NCBI GenBank assembly: GCA_025055075.1
Contig: JANWYV010000039.1
Span: 1-64,000 of the forward strand
Reading direction: 5' to 3'
Source: Blastocatellia bacterium
GTDB taxonomy: Bacteria > Acidobacteriota > Blastocatellia > HR10
Length of the DNA: 64,000 nucleotides
The notes beneath the pieces were generated by a model that saw only the letters and a list, made by a program, of their open reading frames with translations, had not been told where the DNA came from and searched no databases. Below, in pieces: positions 16,036-26,023 of this stretch (position 1 is the first letter of the stretch; each line of letters starts with the position of its first letter). A program made the position numbers and the translations under genes.

Positions 16036-18177
16036 CTAAGGTTCTGATGGCTGCTCCGGCTGCGGCCGCAATTTCCGCACGCGGTGGTTGAACGTATCGG
16101 CGATCACCAGATGCCCATCCGGAGCGATCGCCAATCCCGTTGGGAAATTCAACGTCGCCGCAGTCGCGAGTGCGCCATCGCCACCGAATCCGGCCGTCCC
16201 CCCTCCGGTCACCGTGTTGATGTTCCCATCGGAGCCGATCTTTCGCACGCGGTGATTCCCAGAATCGGCGATGTAGACCGTCCCCTCGGCATCCACGGCG
16301 AGCCCGCTCGGCGTATTCAACTCGGCCTCTTTGGCGGCACCGCCATCGCCGCCCGAACCCGGCGTCCCCTTCCCCGCGATCGTGACGATAGTGCCCGAAG
16401 AGAGATCCACGCGCCGCAGACGATGATTGCCCGCATCGGCGATGAGCAAGCGGCCGTCCTTATCGAAGGCAAGCGCCGCCGGGGTATCGAGTGCGGCAGC
16501 GATGGCCGGACCATCATCTCCCCCGAACCCTCGTTTCCCCGTCCCCACGATCGTCGTGATCGTACCGTCTAACTCCACGCGGCGCACTCGATTGTTCCCC
16601 GCGTCGGCAATATAGAGCCGACCCTCGGCATCCACGGCGACCGCTAATGGCAACCGGAGCTCGGCGCGTGTGGCCAAGCCCCCATCTCCCGAGAATCCCG
16701 CTCGTCCTGTTCCCGCGACCGTCGTGATCACACCGTCGGGAGTGATCTTGCGCACGCGGTGATTGAACGTATCGGCGATATAGAGGTTCCCTTCCGCATC
16801 CACCGCAAGACCACGGGGGAAATTCAATCGCGCTTCAATGGCTGGCCGTTCATCGCCGTTGTATCCCGAGAGGCCCGTGCCCGCGATCGTCTCAATGCGC
16901 GGATTCTCCGCGCCCAGCGTCAGGCGCCGAATTCGATGATGCTCTGTATCGGCGATGTAGAGGCGACCTCGCTTGTCTACGGCCACCCCATACGGCAGAT
17001 TGAGCGTCGCCTGGCGCGGATCTCCCCCATCTCCGATCCCCCCTCCGGCGACCGTGCGAATCACCCCTTGTGGATCCACAGCCCGCACGCGATTGTTCCC
17101 GGAATCGGCGATGAAGAGCGTTCCATCATCCCCCAGAGCCAGCGCCACTGGCATATTCAATCGCGCTTGCAGAGCGCTTCCTCCATCTCCAGAGAACCCC
17201 CGAGCGCTACTTCCGGCCACCGTCGTGATCACTCCCGAGGGATCAATCTTGCGCACGCGATTGTTCCCGGAATCGGCCACGTACAGATTTCCCGCGTTGT
17301 CGAAGACCACATGCATGGGGACGTTCAAACTCGCTTGTGCGGCCGGTCCCCCATCTCCGGAGAACATCGGCAGCCCCGTTCCGGCGATCGTCGTGATCGT
17401 TCCCCCGGAGACTTTGCGGATGCGATGATTCCCGGCATCCACGATGAGGAGGTCGCCCGAAGGAGAAATGGCCACGGCCACCGGCGAATTCAATCGCGCT
17501 GCCGTCGCGGCCCCCCCATCGCCTCCAAATCCGCGCGTGCCATCGCCAGCGACCGTCGAGATGTTCCCGCTGCCGTCAACCTTTCGAATCCGATGATTGC
17601 CCGTGTCGGCGATATAGATGTTTCCGGCAGCGTCCACGGCCACTCCGCGCGGATTGCTGAGCTGCGCATTCTTGGCCGATCCCCCATCTCCGCCAAAGCC
17701 CGACGAGCCCGTTCCCGCAATCGTCGTGATGATGAGGGCATTCTCCCTGCGCTCAATCCGACGAATCCGGTGGTTCGCCGTGTCCACGACGAGCAGATTC
17801 CCATTCTGATCGAAGGCCAGACCGCGCGGCGACCAGAGTTGCGCTTTATCCGGCGGTCCGTCATCACCTCCAAATCCTTTGACCCCACTCCCGACGATCG
17901 TGATGATCGTCCCAGCGCGCTCCACTTTACGAATGCGATGATTCTCGGTGTCCGCGATCAACAGCTCGCCTTCCGGCGTCAGGAGAATCCCCGAGGGCGA
18001 AGCCAACATGGCCTGCAACGCGCTTTCCCCCTCGCCAACGCCTCCGCCGGCGATCGTCTCGATGATCAATAGGCGCGCCTCTTGCGCGCGGAGCATCATC
18101 CCGCCGTGAGAGAGTCCCATGAGGCATCCGCTCACGAGAGCGAGGATTTTCGCGCATCTCGGCATTCGGTTGAGCAT
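16036..18177 (-). CDS. Secreted NHL-repeat protein, twelve repeats (two predicted six-bladed propellers)
   Basis: A 713-residue exported protein. Start and signal: MLNRMPRCAKILALVSGC with a cleavage near LRAQEA; the ATG at 18177 has GAGGAGG 6 bases upstream, so the 15 codons before it are dropped. It then has repeats of about 56 residues, each with LYIADxxNHRVRKI followed by GxxITTVAGTGxxGFSGDGGxA and LNxPxGLAVD. I count twelve NHL repeats, enough for two six-bladed propellers. No catalytic motif is present. Bacterial NHL proteins of this kind are surface or periplasmic scaffolds. It follows a FG-GAP protein gene with a 41-base gap. Confidence 0.88.
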   Translation of the reverse strand: MLNRMPRCAKILALVSGCLMGLSHGGMMLRAQEARLLIIETIAGGGVGEGESALQAMLASPSGILLTPEGELLIADTENHRIRKVERAGTIITIVGSGVKGFGGDDGPPDKAQLWSPRGLAFDQNGNLLVVDTANHRIRRIERRENALIITTIAGTGSSGFGGDGGSAKNAQLSNPRGVAVDAAGNIYIADTGNHRIRKVDGSGNISTVAGDGTRGFGGDGGAATAARLNSPVAVAISPSGDLLIVDAGNHRIRKVSGGTITTIAGTGLPMFSGDGGPAAQASLNVPMHVVFDNAGNLYVADSGNNRVRKIDPSGVITTVAGSSARGFSGDGGSALQARLNMPVALALGDDGTLFIADSGNNRVRAVDPQGVIRTVAGGGIGDGGDPRQATLNLPYGVAVDKRGRLYIADTEHHRIRRLTLGAENPRIETIAGTGLSGYNGDERPAIEARLNFPRGLAVDAEGNLYIADTFNHRVRKITPDGVITTVAGTGRAGFSGDGGLATRAELRLPLAVAVDAEGRLYIADAGNNRVRRVELDGTITTIVGTGKRGFGGDDGPAIAAALDTPAALAFDKDGRLLIADAGNHRLRRVDLSSGTIVTIAGKGTPGSGGDGGAAKEAELNTPSGLAVDAEGTVYIADSGNHRVRKIGSDGNINTVTGGGTAGFGGDGALATAATLNFPTGLAIAPDGHLVIADTFNHRVRKLRPQPEQPSEP

Positions 18178-18218
18178 ACGGATCCTCCTCGGTGAGCATC
18201 TGTGGACGTCGCCCGCCT

Positions 18219-19874
18219 TCATCCTCCTCCCCCAGAGGGCATCAAGGGACCGAAGACGATGTACACCGATCCGGCGCTCAAGCGAACGCCTCCTCCTTCC
18301 GGAGCGCCCACCAGAAGATCGGGCACTCCATCCCCGTTCACATCGCCGAAGGCGATGGAGCTTCCCGCGCGCTCTCCGTTATTGGCGCCGAAGACGATGA
18401 AGTCCGGTTGCCCAGCATCGCGCGTCGTGCCCCTTCGGGAGATGTTTTGATCCAAGAAGGCCGCGATCTCGCCCGCATCAATCTTTTGATTCTCCTTGGC
18501 ATCTCCTGCGGGAGCACCGACCATGAGATCCGCAATGCCATTCCCATCCAAATCCCCTGCAGCGAGCGCTACGCCGAATTCATCGAAGGGCTCGGCCCCA
18601 TAGAGCACGACATCTGGCGCCGGAGCGACCGTCGCGGCGACATCTCGCGCTGTCGAGGAAGCGAGCGTCGCTCCTCCGAAGAAGATGTACACCTCGCCTG
18701 CATCCGGCCGCTTCTCCTCAGGCCCATCCGCTTGGATCGCGCTCACGACGAGATCGAGGATACCGTCCCCAGTCACATCGGCCAGAAGCAGCGCGTAGCC
18801 CAATAGGTCTTGCGCCGTCGCACCGAAGATCCGCACGTCTGGTCCCGCAGCCGATCCGGGCGCGATGTCGCGCACAGTCCCGCGGACCAACTGTCCTCCC
18901 CCGAAGATCACGTAGACTTCCCCAGCTTCGGACCGATCGCCCTGCGGACCATCCGCCAACGGAGCGCTCGCCACAATGTCGGGCACGCCATCGCCGTTCA
19001 CGTCCCCGACGGCAATTTGGAATCCGAAGAAGCTGAGCAAGCTGGGCCCCAGAATCGTCACGTCTGCGCCCGCCGGATCGGCCAAGTCACGGGCCAAACC
19101 GCTCGCGAAGTCGCGCGCGCCGAAGATCACATGAAGCGTTCCGGCGAAGAGGCGTTCGCCTCGCGGCAGAGAGGCTGTCGCCGCTCCCGCGATGATGTCC
19201 GCGATACCGTCCCCATTGACATCTCCGACGGCGAGCGAGGACCCCAACGAAGCCGTCGGTTCCGGTCCGAAGATCACCATGTCGGCTCCAGGTGCGACCA
19301 ATCCCGCCATATCGCGTATGGTCCCGCGCGTCAGATGCGGTCCTCCGAAGATGACGTAGATCTCTCCAGCGCTCGATCGCATCTCGCCCGGCCCATCCGC
19401 TCCCGGAGCGCCCGCGATGATGTCCGCGATACCATCCCCGTTGACATCTCCGACAGCGAGCGACGTGCCCATGCGATCGTTCGGGTCTGCTCCATGAATC
19501 ACAATATCGGCGCGATCGTTCAAGTCCCGCGTCGTCCTGCGAATCAAATCCACCCCTCCCAATACGATGAACACGCCGCCGGCATCGAATCGGAAGCCCT
19601 CCGGCCCATTGGCCAAACGCGCGGCGACCACAACGTCATCCACGCCATCGCCGTTGACATCGGCCACACGAATGATCTCTAAGCGATCGCCGCTCGACGC
19701 TCCGTTAAGGGTGACGTGAATAGCACCCTGCGTGCCGAGATCAATCGTCGGAGGCGTCGTTTGCTGTCCCCATCCCACTCCGACGCCCCATTCGAAAAGC
19801 ACGCCGCTCGCCACGATCAACCCGGCGATCTTTCGGACGAGCGCATTCGCATTCTTCAAAACAGCCCGCTTCAT
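18219..19874 (-). CDS. Secreted FG-GAP/integrin-alpha-like seven-bladed propeller protein
   Basis: A 551-residue exported protein with a hydrophobic signal region (IAGLIVASGVLFEWGVGVGWG) and seven FG-GAP repeats. Each carries a calcium-loop-like DVNGDGxxDxxxGA and a following VYVIFGG strand (DVNGDGVDDVVV, three copies of the IADIIAGA type, VTGDGILDLVVS, LDGNGIADLMVG, VNGDGVPDLLVG). Seven repeats fit one integrin-alpha-like propeller. It has no anchor or sorting motif. It lies just upstream of the NHL-repeat gene and probably shares its transcript; both are likely secreted adhesion or matrix proteins. Confidence 0.88.
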   Translation of the reverse strand: MKRAVLKNANALVRKIAGLIVASGVLFEWGVGVGWGQQTTPPTIDLGTQGAIHVTLNGASSGDRLEIIRVADVNGDGVDDVVVAARLANGPEGFRFDAGGVFIVLGGVDLIRRTTRDLNDRADIVIHGADPNDRMGTSLAVGDVNGDGIADIIAGAPGADGPGEMRSSAGEIYVIFGGPHLTRGTIRDMAGLVAPGADMVIFGPEPTASLGSSLAVGDVNGDGIADIIAGAATASLPRGERLFAGTLHVIFGARDFASGLARDLADPAGADVTILGPSLLSFFGFQIAVGDVNGDGVPDIVASAPLADGPQGDRSEAGEVYVIFGGGQLVRGTVRDIAPGSAAGPDVRIFGATAQDLLGYALLLADVTGDGILDLVVSAIQADGPEEKRPDAGEVYIFFGGATLASSTARDVAATVAPAPDVVLYGAEPFDEFGVALAAGDLDGNGIADLMVGAPAGDAKENQKIDAGEIAAFLDQNISRRGTTRDAGQPDFIVFGANNGERAGSSIAFGDVNGDGVPDLLVGAPEGGGVRLSAGSVYIVFGPLMPSGGGG

Positions 19875-19926
19875 CCTCTTCGCCTCAAAGCGATGTCATG
19901 CGTTGGCCATCGAACGAGGGAGCGAC

Positions 19927-20421
19927 TCACCCATTCTCCTGTCGCACATAATCCCCCGACATCCCCCCCGTCTTTCGCTCCAGGCGAATATCTGTGATCG
20001 TCATCTCCCGATCCATGGCCTTACACATATCGTAGAGCGTGAGCGCGGCGATGCTCACGGCCACAAGGGCCTCCATCTCCACGCCCGTTTGCGCCGTCGT
20101 CGCCACCGAGGCCGTGAGGGCAACGCCGTTCGTTCTCAACTCCGTCTCGACTTCCACATGCGTGAGCGGCAGCGGATGACAGAGGGGGATCAATTCCGCC
20201 GTCCGCTTGGCCGCGAGGATTCCGGCCAAGCGCGCTGCCTCCAGTGGATCGCCTTTCGGCGTCCGTCGCTCTCGAATGGCATGCAACGTCTCCTCGCGCA
20301 TGCGCACGAAGCCGCTCGCCACGGCCCGTCGTTCGGTCACGGGCTTCGCGCTCACATCAACCATTCGAATTCGCCCTTCGGCATCCACGTGAGTGAGATC
20401 TTTCACGATCGTGCTCCCCAC
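19927..20421 (-). CDS. moaC: Cyclic pyranopterin monophosphate synthase (MoaC)
   Basis: A 164-residue MoaC. It converts the MoaA product to cyclic pyranopterin monophosphate, the first stable molybdenum-cofactor intermediate. Motifs: [73 protein letters not shown], and a final [12 protein letters not shown]. It overlaps moeA by 19 bases, so the two are coupled. A molybdenum enzyme is implied elsewhere; the CoxG-like protein near the window start fits that. Confidence 0.97.
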   Translation of the reverse strand: MGSTIVKDLTHVDAEGRIRMVDVSAKPVTERRAVASGFVRMREETLHAIRERRTPKGDPLEAARLAGILAAKRTAELIPLCHPLPLTHVEVETELRTNGVALTASVATTAQTGVEMEALVAVSIAALTLYDMCKAMDREMTITDIRLERKTGGMSGDYVRQENG

Positions 20422-21650
20422 GGCAAGAAGAGTACGCGCGCGCGCTCACCCGCCTTCACCGACGCCACCCCCTCCGGGACAATGAGCAGCGCGTTCGCGC
20501 GAGCGAATCCCACGAGATCCGAACTCCCCTCCCAAGGGACGCGGCGAACGAACGCTCGCCCGTCGGCGAACCAGACGAAAGCCGGCAAATAACTCCGCCG
20601 CTCGGGCGAATGCTTGGCCTCCTCGCTCACCGTCGCTTCAAGGAGAGGAAGGCCTTCTTCTCGACATCCCAGCATCCGACGAAGCGCCGGAAGGACGAAG
20701 AGGAGGAACGTCACGACGACGGAGACGGGATTGCCGGGCAAGGCGAAGACCGGCTTCCCCTCGAAGAGCGCGAAACACGTTGGCTTACCCGGATGAAGGC
20801 GCACGCGCTCGAAAAATACGCGCGCGCCGATTCGCCGCAAGGCGACCTTCACCAGATCGGCTTCACCCATCGAGACACCGCCCGTGATGAGCAGTCCCTC
20901 GAAGCGCTCCAGAGCGGAACGGATGGAGGATTCGATCTGCGAGAGATCGTCGGCCGCGATCCCCAAGGGATAGGCCGCGACTCCTTCCATCGTCAAGCAA
21001 GCATAAAGCGTCGGACTATTGGAATCTCGAATCTGAGCGAGCGAAGGACGCGCGCCGACTTCCACCAATTCGCTTCCGGTCGAGAGCACGCCCAATATCG
21101 GGCGACGCGCGACGCGAACCGTCGCATGACCGAAGGAGGCGAGGACAGCGATCTCCGCCGGACCGATGCGAATCCCTGGCTCGAGCAGCAGCTCTCCTTC
21201 CCGCGCCTGACTCCCGCGTCGCGTGATATGCTGTCCCGCCCGAACAGGTTCCCGGAGGATCACCCATTCCCCCTCGCGCTCCGTCTTCTCAACCCGCTCG
21301 ACGGCATCCGCCCCAGGCGGGACGACAGCTCCCGTCATGATCTTCACCGCCTCGCCCGGAGCGATCGCACCGGAGAACGTTCCCCCAGCTAGCACTTCTC
21401 CCACGACGCGCAAGCGCGCGGGCACTCTCACCGTGTCTTCAGCCCGCACAGCATAGCCATCCATCATCGCGCGATCGAAAGGGGGAAGATCCATGTCCGC
21501 GCGGACCGACTGACGCAACACGCGCCCCAGAGCCTCGGCCAGTGGAACCGTCTCCTCACCGACCGGGGCGACGTTTTGCAGAATGATCGCTTGCGCCTCC
21601 TCGACCGCAATCACGGGCGATACGATACCAAATCCCCCGTGTCGCTTCAA
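20403..21650 (-). CDS. moeA: Molybdopterin molybdenumtransferase (MoeA)
   Basis: A 415-residue MoeA that inserts molybdenum into adenylylated molybdopterin. Motifs: [75 protein letters not shown] and [14 protein letters not shown]. Domain layout (MoeA N-terminal, MoCF-like binding, C-terminal barrel) is complete. The longest frame opens at a TTG; a GTG ten codons in would also work. It is upstream of and overlaps moaC. Confidence 0.96.
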   Translation of the reverse strand: MKRHGGFGIVSPVIAVEEAQAIILQNVAPVGEETVPLAEALGRVLRQSVRADMDLPPFDRAMMDGYAVRAEDTVRVPARLRVVGEVLAGGTFSGAIAPGEAVKIMTGAVVPPGADAVERVEKTEREGEWVILREPVRAGQHITRRGSQAREGELLLEPGIRIGPAEIAVLASFGHATVRVARRPILGVLSTGSELVEVGARPSLAQIRDSNSPTLYACLTMEGVAAYPLGIAADDLSQIESSIRSALERFEGLLITGGVSMGEADLVKVALRRIGARVFFERVRLHPGKPTCFALFEGKPVFALPGNPVSVVVTFLLFVLPALRRMLGCREEGLPLLEATVSEEAKHSPERRSYLPAFVWFADGRAFVRRVPWEGSSDLVGFARANALLIVPEGVASVKAGERARVLFLPWGARS

Positions 21651-21774
21651 GAATTCCCGACGCCAAAGCAGGTGAAGGCAGGAGCGCAGTCATCGGAGGC
21701 GGCGCAGCGCGATGGCGTCGGTGCGCTCATGCATTGCGCGATCGTCTCCGACGAGGTGGAAGCTGCGGGCAAGT

Positions 21775-23421
21775 TCATCCGCCGACTCTCCCCCGATAAA
21801 GAGCGTGCGTCCCTCCCTCATCGGCGAGGAAGAGATCCCGCCGCCCATCCCGATCGAAATCTATCCAAGCCGCTCCGCGAGGAGCAGAGACAGGCGTTAT
21901 CGCGAATCCAGGCCGCCCCACGATCCGACCGAACGTCCCATCGCCCCGATTGCGGAAGAGGAAGATCCCCCCCGCCTTCGCGACGAAGACATCCGTGCGA
22001 CCATCCTCATCGAAATCGGCGACGGCGAGCACGCCACCACTCCCCGCATTCGCGTATCCGGCGACCTCAGGATCCACCACGCTGAACGTCCCATCACCGC
22101 GATTGCGGTACAAAATGTCCTGTCCCTCCCGAACCACGAAGAGATCCAATCGCCCATCGCCATCGAAGTCGAACCACGCGACAGCCGTGCTGATTCCCCT
22201 TTGCACGATGCCAGCCGCCGGCGCGACATTTTGGAATCTCCCACCTCCGAGATTACGATAGAGGAAATCTGGCCCCTCATTCGCCACGTAAAGGTCCAAG
22301 CGTCCGTCCCCGTCAAAATCTCCCCACGCTGCAGCGCGCCCTTTCGCATCCTCAACAAGCCCAGCCGAGCGCGGATCGAGCGCGACGAACATCCCTCCCC
22401 CGTCGTTCCGATAGAGGACATCTTGCCCATCGTTGACGACATAAAGGTCCAAACGCCCATCGCCATCGAAGTCACCCCACGCAGCCGCACGGCCAGGAGC
22501 ATTCTCGATGATCCCCGAAGAGGTCGCCACCTCGCGAAATCGTCCCCCTCCTTCCTGGCGCAGCAGAAAATCTTGTCCTTCGTTGACGACATAGAGGTCC
22601 AAGCGCCCATCGCCATCGAAATCTGCCCACGCGGCCGCGCGCCCTTCGCCGACGCGCGGAATTCCGGAAGCGTCGGTCACATCCACGAGTCGCCCCTCGT
22701 CGTTCCGGAAGAGGAAGTACACCCCCTCCCCGATAAGGAAAAGGTCGGGGAACCCATTCCCATCGAAGTCCCCCCACGCGAACGCCCGGATTGGACGAGC
22801 GATGGGCGTGGCGAGAATCCTCTCCTCAAGGAAACGGAGTGCTCCAGAGATCGGGAACGAGGCTGTGAAGATTCTGTCCCCGAGGATGCTCCTGTCTCCA
22901 TTGGCGGCATTCCCAGCAGCATAAAAGGTCACTCCCGTGGCTCCCGTCGCCGGGGCATCCCAGGCGATCGGCCAGCTCTCTCCTCCTCGTTTCGAGAAGT
23001 CCTCGGTGCTCTCCGCCGTATGAGTCATATACTGCCGCTGTCCTCCCGGTCCGCCCATCTTTCGTTGCGTTCGGAGTGGATCGGCCAATCCCCGATTCCC
23101 CCCGACAACGGGGAATTCCCCGGCTGGAGCATTCCCGGGAGTGGTGAGCGCCGTCAGTTGAAATCCCCACCGCCGGCGATCTGAATCAGGATGCGTCACC
23201 GACAACTTCAGGAAATATCGCTCTCCAGGCACATAGCCGACGGGTATGCCCTCCAAGGACACCCGACCTCGAGTGTCGGGATTCACACGAAATCCCGTGT
23301 GGCAAAGCGCGCATGTCTGTTCCCCAGGGGCTCCCGTGAACCCGGGATCCGGTCCATCGGAGAAAGCCATAGCGACAGCCACGAAGGTGAAAATCCCAAC
23401 GCACCATCGCAATGCGTTCAT
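21775..23421 (-). CDS. Secreted VCBS/FG-GAP protein with choice-of-anchor V domain and one haem-type CxxCH
   Basis: A 548-residue exported protein. After the signal peptide the N-terminal domain reads GPDPGFTGAPGEQTCALCHTGF, matching the choice-of-anchor V (reelin-like) domain, with a CALCH motif that could bind haem c. From about residue 195, seven VCBS-type repeats follow (DFDGDGRLDLYVVNEGQDFL and variants), each with a calcium-loop-like DxDGDGxxDL, fitting one seven-bladed propeller. It ends without a sorting signal. It precedes moeA in the same direction but is separated from it by 124 bases. Its role is unknown, possibly an extracellular carrier or adhesin. Confidence 0.85.
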   Translation of the reverse strand: MNALRWCVGIFTFVAVAMAFSDGPDPGFTGAPGEQTCALCHTGFRVNPDTRGRVSLEGIPVGYVPGERYFLKLSVTHPDSDRRRWGFQLTALTTPGNAPAGEFPVVGGNRGLADPLRTQRKMGGPGGQRQYMTHTAESTEDFSKRGGESWPIAWDAPATGATGVTFYAAGNAANGDRSILGDRIFTASFPISGALRFLEERILATPIARPIRAFAWGDFDGNGFPDLFLIGEGVYFLFRNDEGRLVDVTDASGIPRVGEGRAAAWADFDGDGRLDLYVVNEGQDFLLRQEGGGRFREVATSSGIIENAPGRAAAWGDFDGDGRLDLYVVNDGQDVLYRNDGGGMFVALDPRSAGLVEDAKGRAAAWGDFDGDGRLDLYVANEGPDFLYRNLGGGRFQNVAPAAGIVQRGISTAVAWFDFDGDGRLDLFVVREGQDILYRNRGDGTFSVVDPEVAGYANAGSGGVLAVADFDEDGRTDVFVAKAGGIFLFRNRGDGTFGRIVGRPGFAITPVSAPRGAAWIDFDRDGRRDLFLADEGGTHALYRGRVGG

Positions 23422-23556
23422 CGCCCAATCTCCTCCTTTCCCTGAAGGCGCGAAGGCCTTCGGAAGATGAGCTTTCGCCTTGCGACGAGCGTCTCAGTTT
23501 ATCACCCTCATCGCGCGCCGCAAAAACCGCGCTCGTCCATGATGCTGAGTATGACC

Positions 23557-23584
23557 TGGACGAAGGTTTTCGGCGTGGTATACA
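23557..23584 (+). promoter_or_regulatory. Promoter for the SAM synthetase gene
   Basis: TGGACG at 23557-23562, a 16-base spacer and TATACA at 23579-23584. The leader would be only about 25 nt, with no room for a SAM riboswitch. Confidence 0.45.
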
Positions 23585-23616
23585 GTTTAGTGAACCTTAG
23601 CGCGAAGGAGCGAGCG

Positions 23617-24804
23617 ATGATCGTCGTGGATCATTTGACTTTTCCGAAGGTCGAAGCGTTGGAGGTCGAGATCGTCGAGCGAAAAGGGATAGGACATCCG
23701 GACACGATATGTGATGGGATCGCTGAAGCCACGAGCGTCGCCCTCTGTCGCTATTACGAGCGAGAATTCGGGCGCGTCCTGCATTACAACCTCGATAAAG
23801 CACTTCTCGTCGGCGGGCGCACGATCCCTCGCTTCGGCGGAGGAGAGATGCTCGATCCCATTCTTTTCACCCTCGTCGGGCGCGCGACGCTCAACGTCGC
23901 CGATCGGCACGTCCCAATCGAGGAGTTATATCGCGAGGCCGCAATGAGTTGGATCGCAACTCATTTCCGACATCTCGATCCTGAGCGACATATGCGCTTT
24001 CAATGCGTGATCCGACCGGGAAGCGCCGACCTCGTGGACCTCTTCCAGCGCGCGGCGACGACACCGCTCGCGAATGACACCTCCTTCGGCGTCGGCTATG
24101 CCCCGCTGACTCGGCTCGAACGCGTCGTCTACGAAACGGAGCGATTCTTGAATTCGGAACCGCTCAAGGCGACTCATCCCGAGATCGGCGAGGACATCAA
24201 GGTGATGGGGATGCGACGCGGAGAAGAGCTGACGCTCACGGTCGCCATCGCCTTCGTCTCCACTCACGTCCGCGATCTCTCGGACTATCGGGAGAAGAAG
24301 CAGGCGATTCGGAGCGAGATCGCGCACTTCGCCGAGCAGCTTGTGGATCGCCCGGTCACGGTGTACGTCAATCCCGCCGACGACGAGGCGAAGGGTTCGA
24401 TCTACCTCACGCTCACGGGGACGAGCGCCGAGGCCGGCGACGATGGACAAGTGGGACGTGGGAATCGGGTCAACGGGTTGATCACGCCCTTTCGTCCGAT
24501 GAGCTTGGAGGCGACGGCTGGAAAAAATCCCATCAGCCACGTGGGGAAGCTCTACAACATCACGGCCCGACGCATCGCCGAACAGGTCCTCGAAGAGATC
24601 GAGGAGGTCGAGGAAGCGTATTGCTACATCCTCAGCCAAATCGGTCGGCCGATCACTAAACCTCAGGTCGTGAACCTGAAGCTGCGCGCGCGACGGCTCA
24701 CGCGCGGCGTGCGCGGTCGCGCCTCCCAACTGGCGATGGCGAAGCTCGATGAGCTCCCCTCCCTCTGGCGCCGGCTGATCGAAGGCGAGATCAGCGTGTA
24801 TTGA
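23617..24804 (+). CDS. Archaeal-type S-adenosylmethionine synthetase
   Basis: A 395-residue methionine adenosyltransferase of the archaeal family (AdoMet_Synthase, PF01941), not bacterial MetK. Family landmarks: IVVDH at the start, [106 protein letters not shown] (shown in parts) and a [13 protein letters not shown] end. It makes SAM from ATP and methionine. The ATG at 23617 has GAAGGAG 6 bases upstream; the longer frame is leader. It stands alone and is divergent from the propeller gene. Archaeal-type enzymes occur sparsely in bacteria and suggest old horizontal transfer. Confidence 0.93.
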   Translation: MIVVDHLTFPKVEALEVEIVERKGIGHPDTICDGIAEATSVALCRYYEREFGRVLHYNLDKALLVGGRTIPRFGGGEMLDPILFTLVGRATLNVADRHVPIEELYREAAMSWIATHFRHLDPERHMRFQCVIRPGSADLVDLFQRAATTPLANDTSFGVGYAPLTRLERVVYETERFLNSEPLKATHPEIGEDIKVMGMRRGEELTLTVAIAFVSTHVRDLSDYREKKQAIRSEIAHFAEQLVDRPVTVYVNPADDEAKGSIYLTLTGTSAEAGDDGQVGRGNRVNGLITPFRPMSLEATAGKNPISHVGKLYNITARRIAEQVLEEIEEVEEAYCYILSQIGRPITKPQVVNLKLRARRLTRGVRGRASQLAMAKLDELPSLWRRLIEGEISVY

Positions 24805-24830
24805 TGCAAAGGTCGTTGGCGCCATCGCTT

Positions 24831-25928
24831 TCAGGAGACGTGGAATCGGAAGTAGATCACGTCGCCTTCCTGCACGACGTAATCGCGCCCTTCCAAGCGG
24901 ATCAATCCGTGCTCGCGCGCTTTGGCGATGGACCCCGCAGCGATGAGGTCCTTGAACGGGATCACTTCGGCGGCGATGAAGCCGCGCTCGAAATCGGAAT
25001 GGATAAGGCCGGCGGCCTGCGGAGCCTTCGTCCCGGCCTTCACGGCCCAAGCCCGCACTTCCTTCTCGTTGCCGGTGAAAAAGGTAATGAGCCCCAATTG
25101 CCGATAGGCGGCATGAATCAGCTCGCGCACCCCCGTGCTCGTGACGCCGAGACCCGCTAAATATTCAGCCGCTTCTTCGTCGGTGAGATCGGTCAACTCG
25201 GCCTCCAATTGCGCGCAGAGGACGACCACATCGGCCTCCCACGCTCGCGCTTGCTCGCGCACGCGCGCGACACATGGAGTCTCGCGCCCGAGATCCTCCT
25301 CGCCGACGTTCGCGGCGTAGATCTTCGGCTTGGCCGTCAGAAGGAAAAGCTGCCGAACGATGGCTCGCTCCTCTTCGGAAAGGCTCAACCGGCGCACCGG
25401 AGTCCCAGCATTCAAGGCCGCCTCCAGCTTCTCCAGAACCGCCAACTCGAAGGCGACCGTCTTGTCGCCGACTTTCGCCTGCCGTTGCGCCTTCTCCTTC
25501 CGTCGTTCCACCGTCGCCAGGTCGGCGAGCGCCAGCTCCATCTCGACCGTCTCCATATCGCGGATCGGATCGAGCACCCCTTCTACGTGCGCGACGCTCT
25601 CGGCCTCGAAACACCGCACGACTTCGACCAGGGCATCCATCTCGCGGATGTGCGCGAGGAATTGATTTCCCAAGCCTTCGCCCCGATGTGCCCCGCGCAC
25701 CAAACCGGCGATATCCACGAATTCGATCGTCGAGGGGACGGTCGCCGAGGTCCTATACACGCGCGCGAGCAGCGCCAGCCGTTCATCCGGCACAGCGATG
25801 ATCCCGACGTTGCGCTCCACCGTCGAGAAGGGATAGCTCGCGACCTCGGCCACATGCCCGCGCACGAGGGCGTTGAAGAGCGTGGACTTCCCGACGTTCG
25901 GAAGCCCGATGATCCCGACGCGCAGCAA
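24831..25928 (-). CDS. ychF: YchF/OLA1-family ATPase
   Basis: A 365-residue Obg-like P-loop protein with G1 GLPNVGKSTLFNAL, the G3 region FVDIAGLVRGAHRGEGLGNQFLAHIRE, and the C-terminal TGS domain (LITFFTGNEKEVRAWAVKAGTKAPQAAG, then HSDFERGFIAAEVI). YchF prefers ATP over GTP, associates with ribosomes and modulates stress translation. The full family length is present. It is convergent with the SAM synthetase, with a 26-base gap, and close to the 3' end of the glycan cluster. Confidence 0.96.
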   Translation of the reverse strand: MLRVGIIGLPNVGKSTLFNALVRGHVAEVASYPFSTVERNVGIIAVPDERLALLARVYRTSATVPSTIEFVDIAGLVRGAHRGEGLGNQFLAHIREMDALVEVVRCFEAESVAHVEGVLDPIRDMETVEMELALADLATVERRKEKAQRQAKVGDKTVAFELAVLEKLEAALNAGTPVRRLSLSEEERAIVRQLFLLTAKPKIYAANVGEEDLGRETPCVARVREQARAWEADVVVLCAQLEAELTDLTDEEAAEYLAGLGVTSTGVRELIHAAYRQLGLITFFTGNEKEVRAWAVKAGTKAPQAAGLIHSDFERGFIAAEVIPFKDLIAAGSIAKAREHGLIRLEGRDYVVQEGDVIYFRFHVS

Positions 25929-26023
25929 GGTTCACGCTCCTTCGCTCGGAATTCGCACGGGATCCATTGTATCGCGTGGACGAGGGAAAAGAAATGGCGG
26001 ACAGGATCGCGCGCCACTGGCGA

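Noticed and set aside
23422-23616. SAM riboswitch before the SAM synthetase gene
   Set aside because: The best promoter leaves a leader of about 25 nt and I see no SAM-box-type conserved core.
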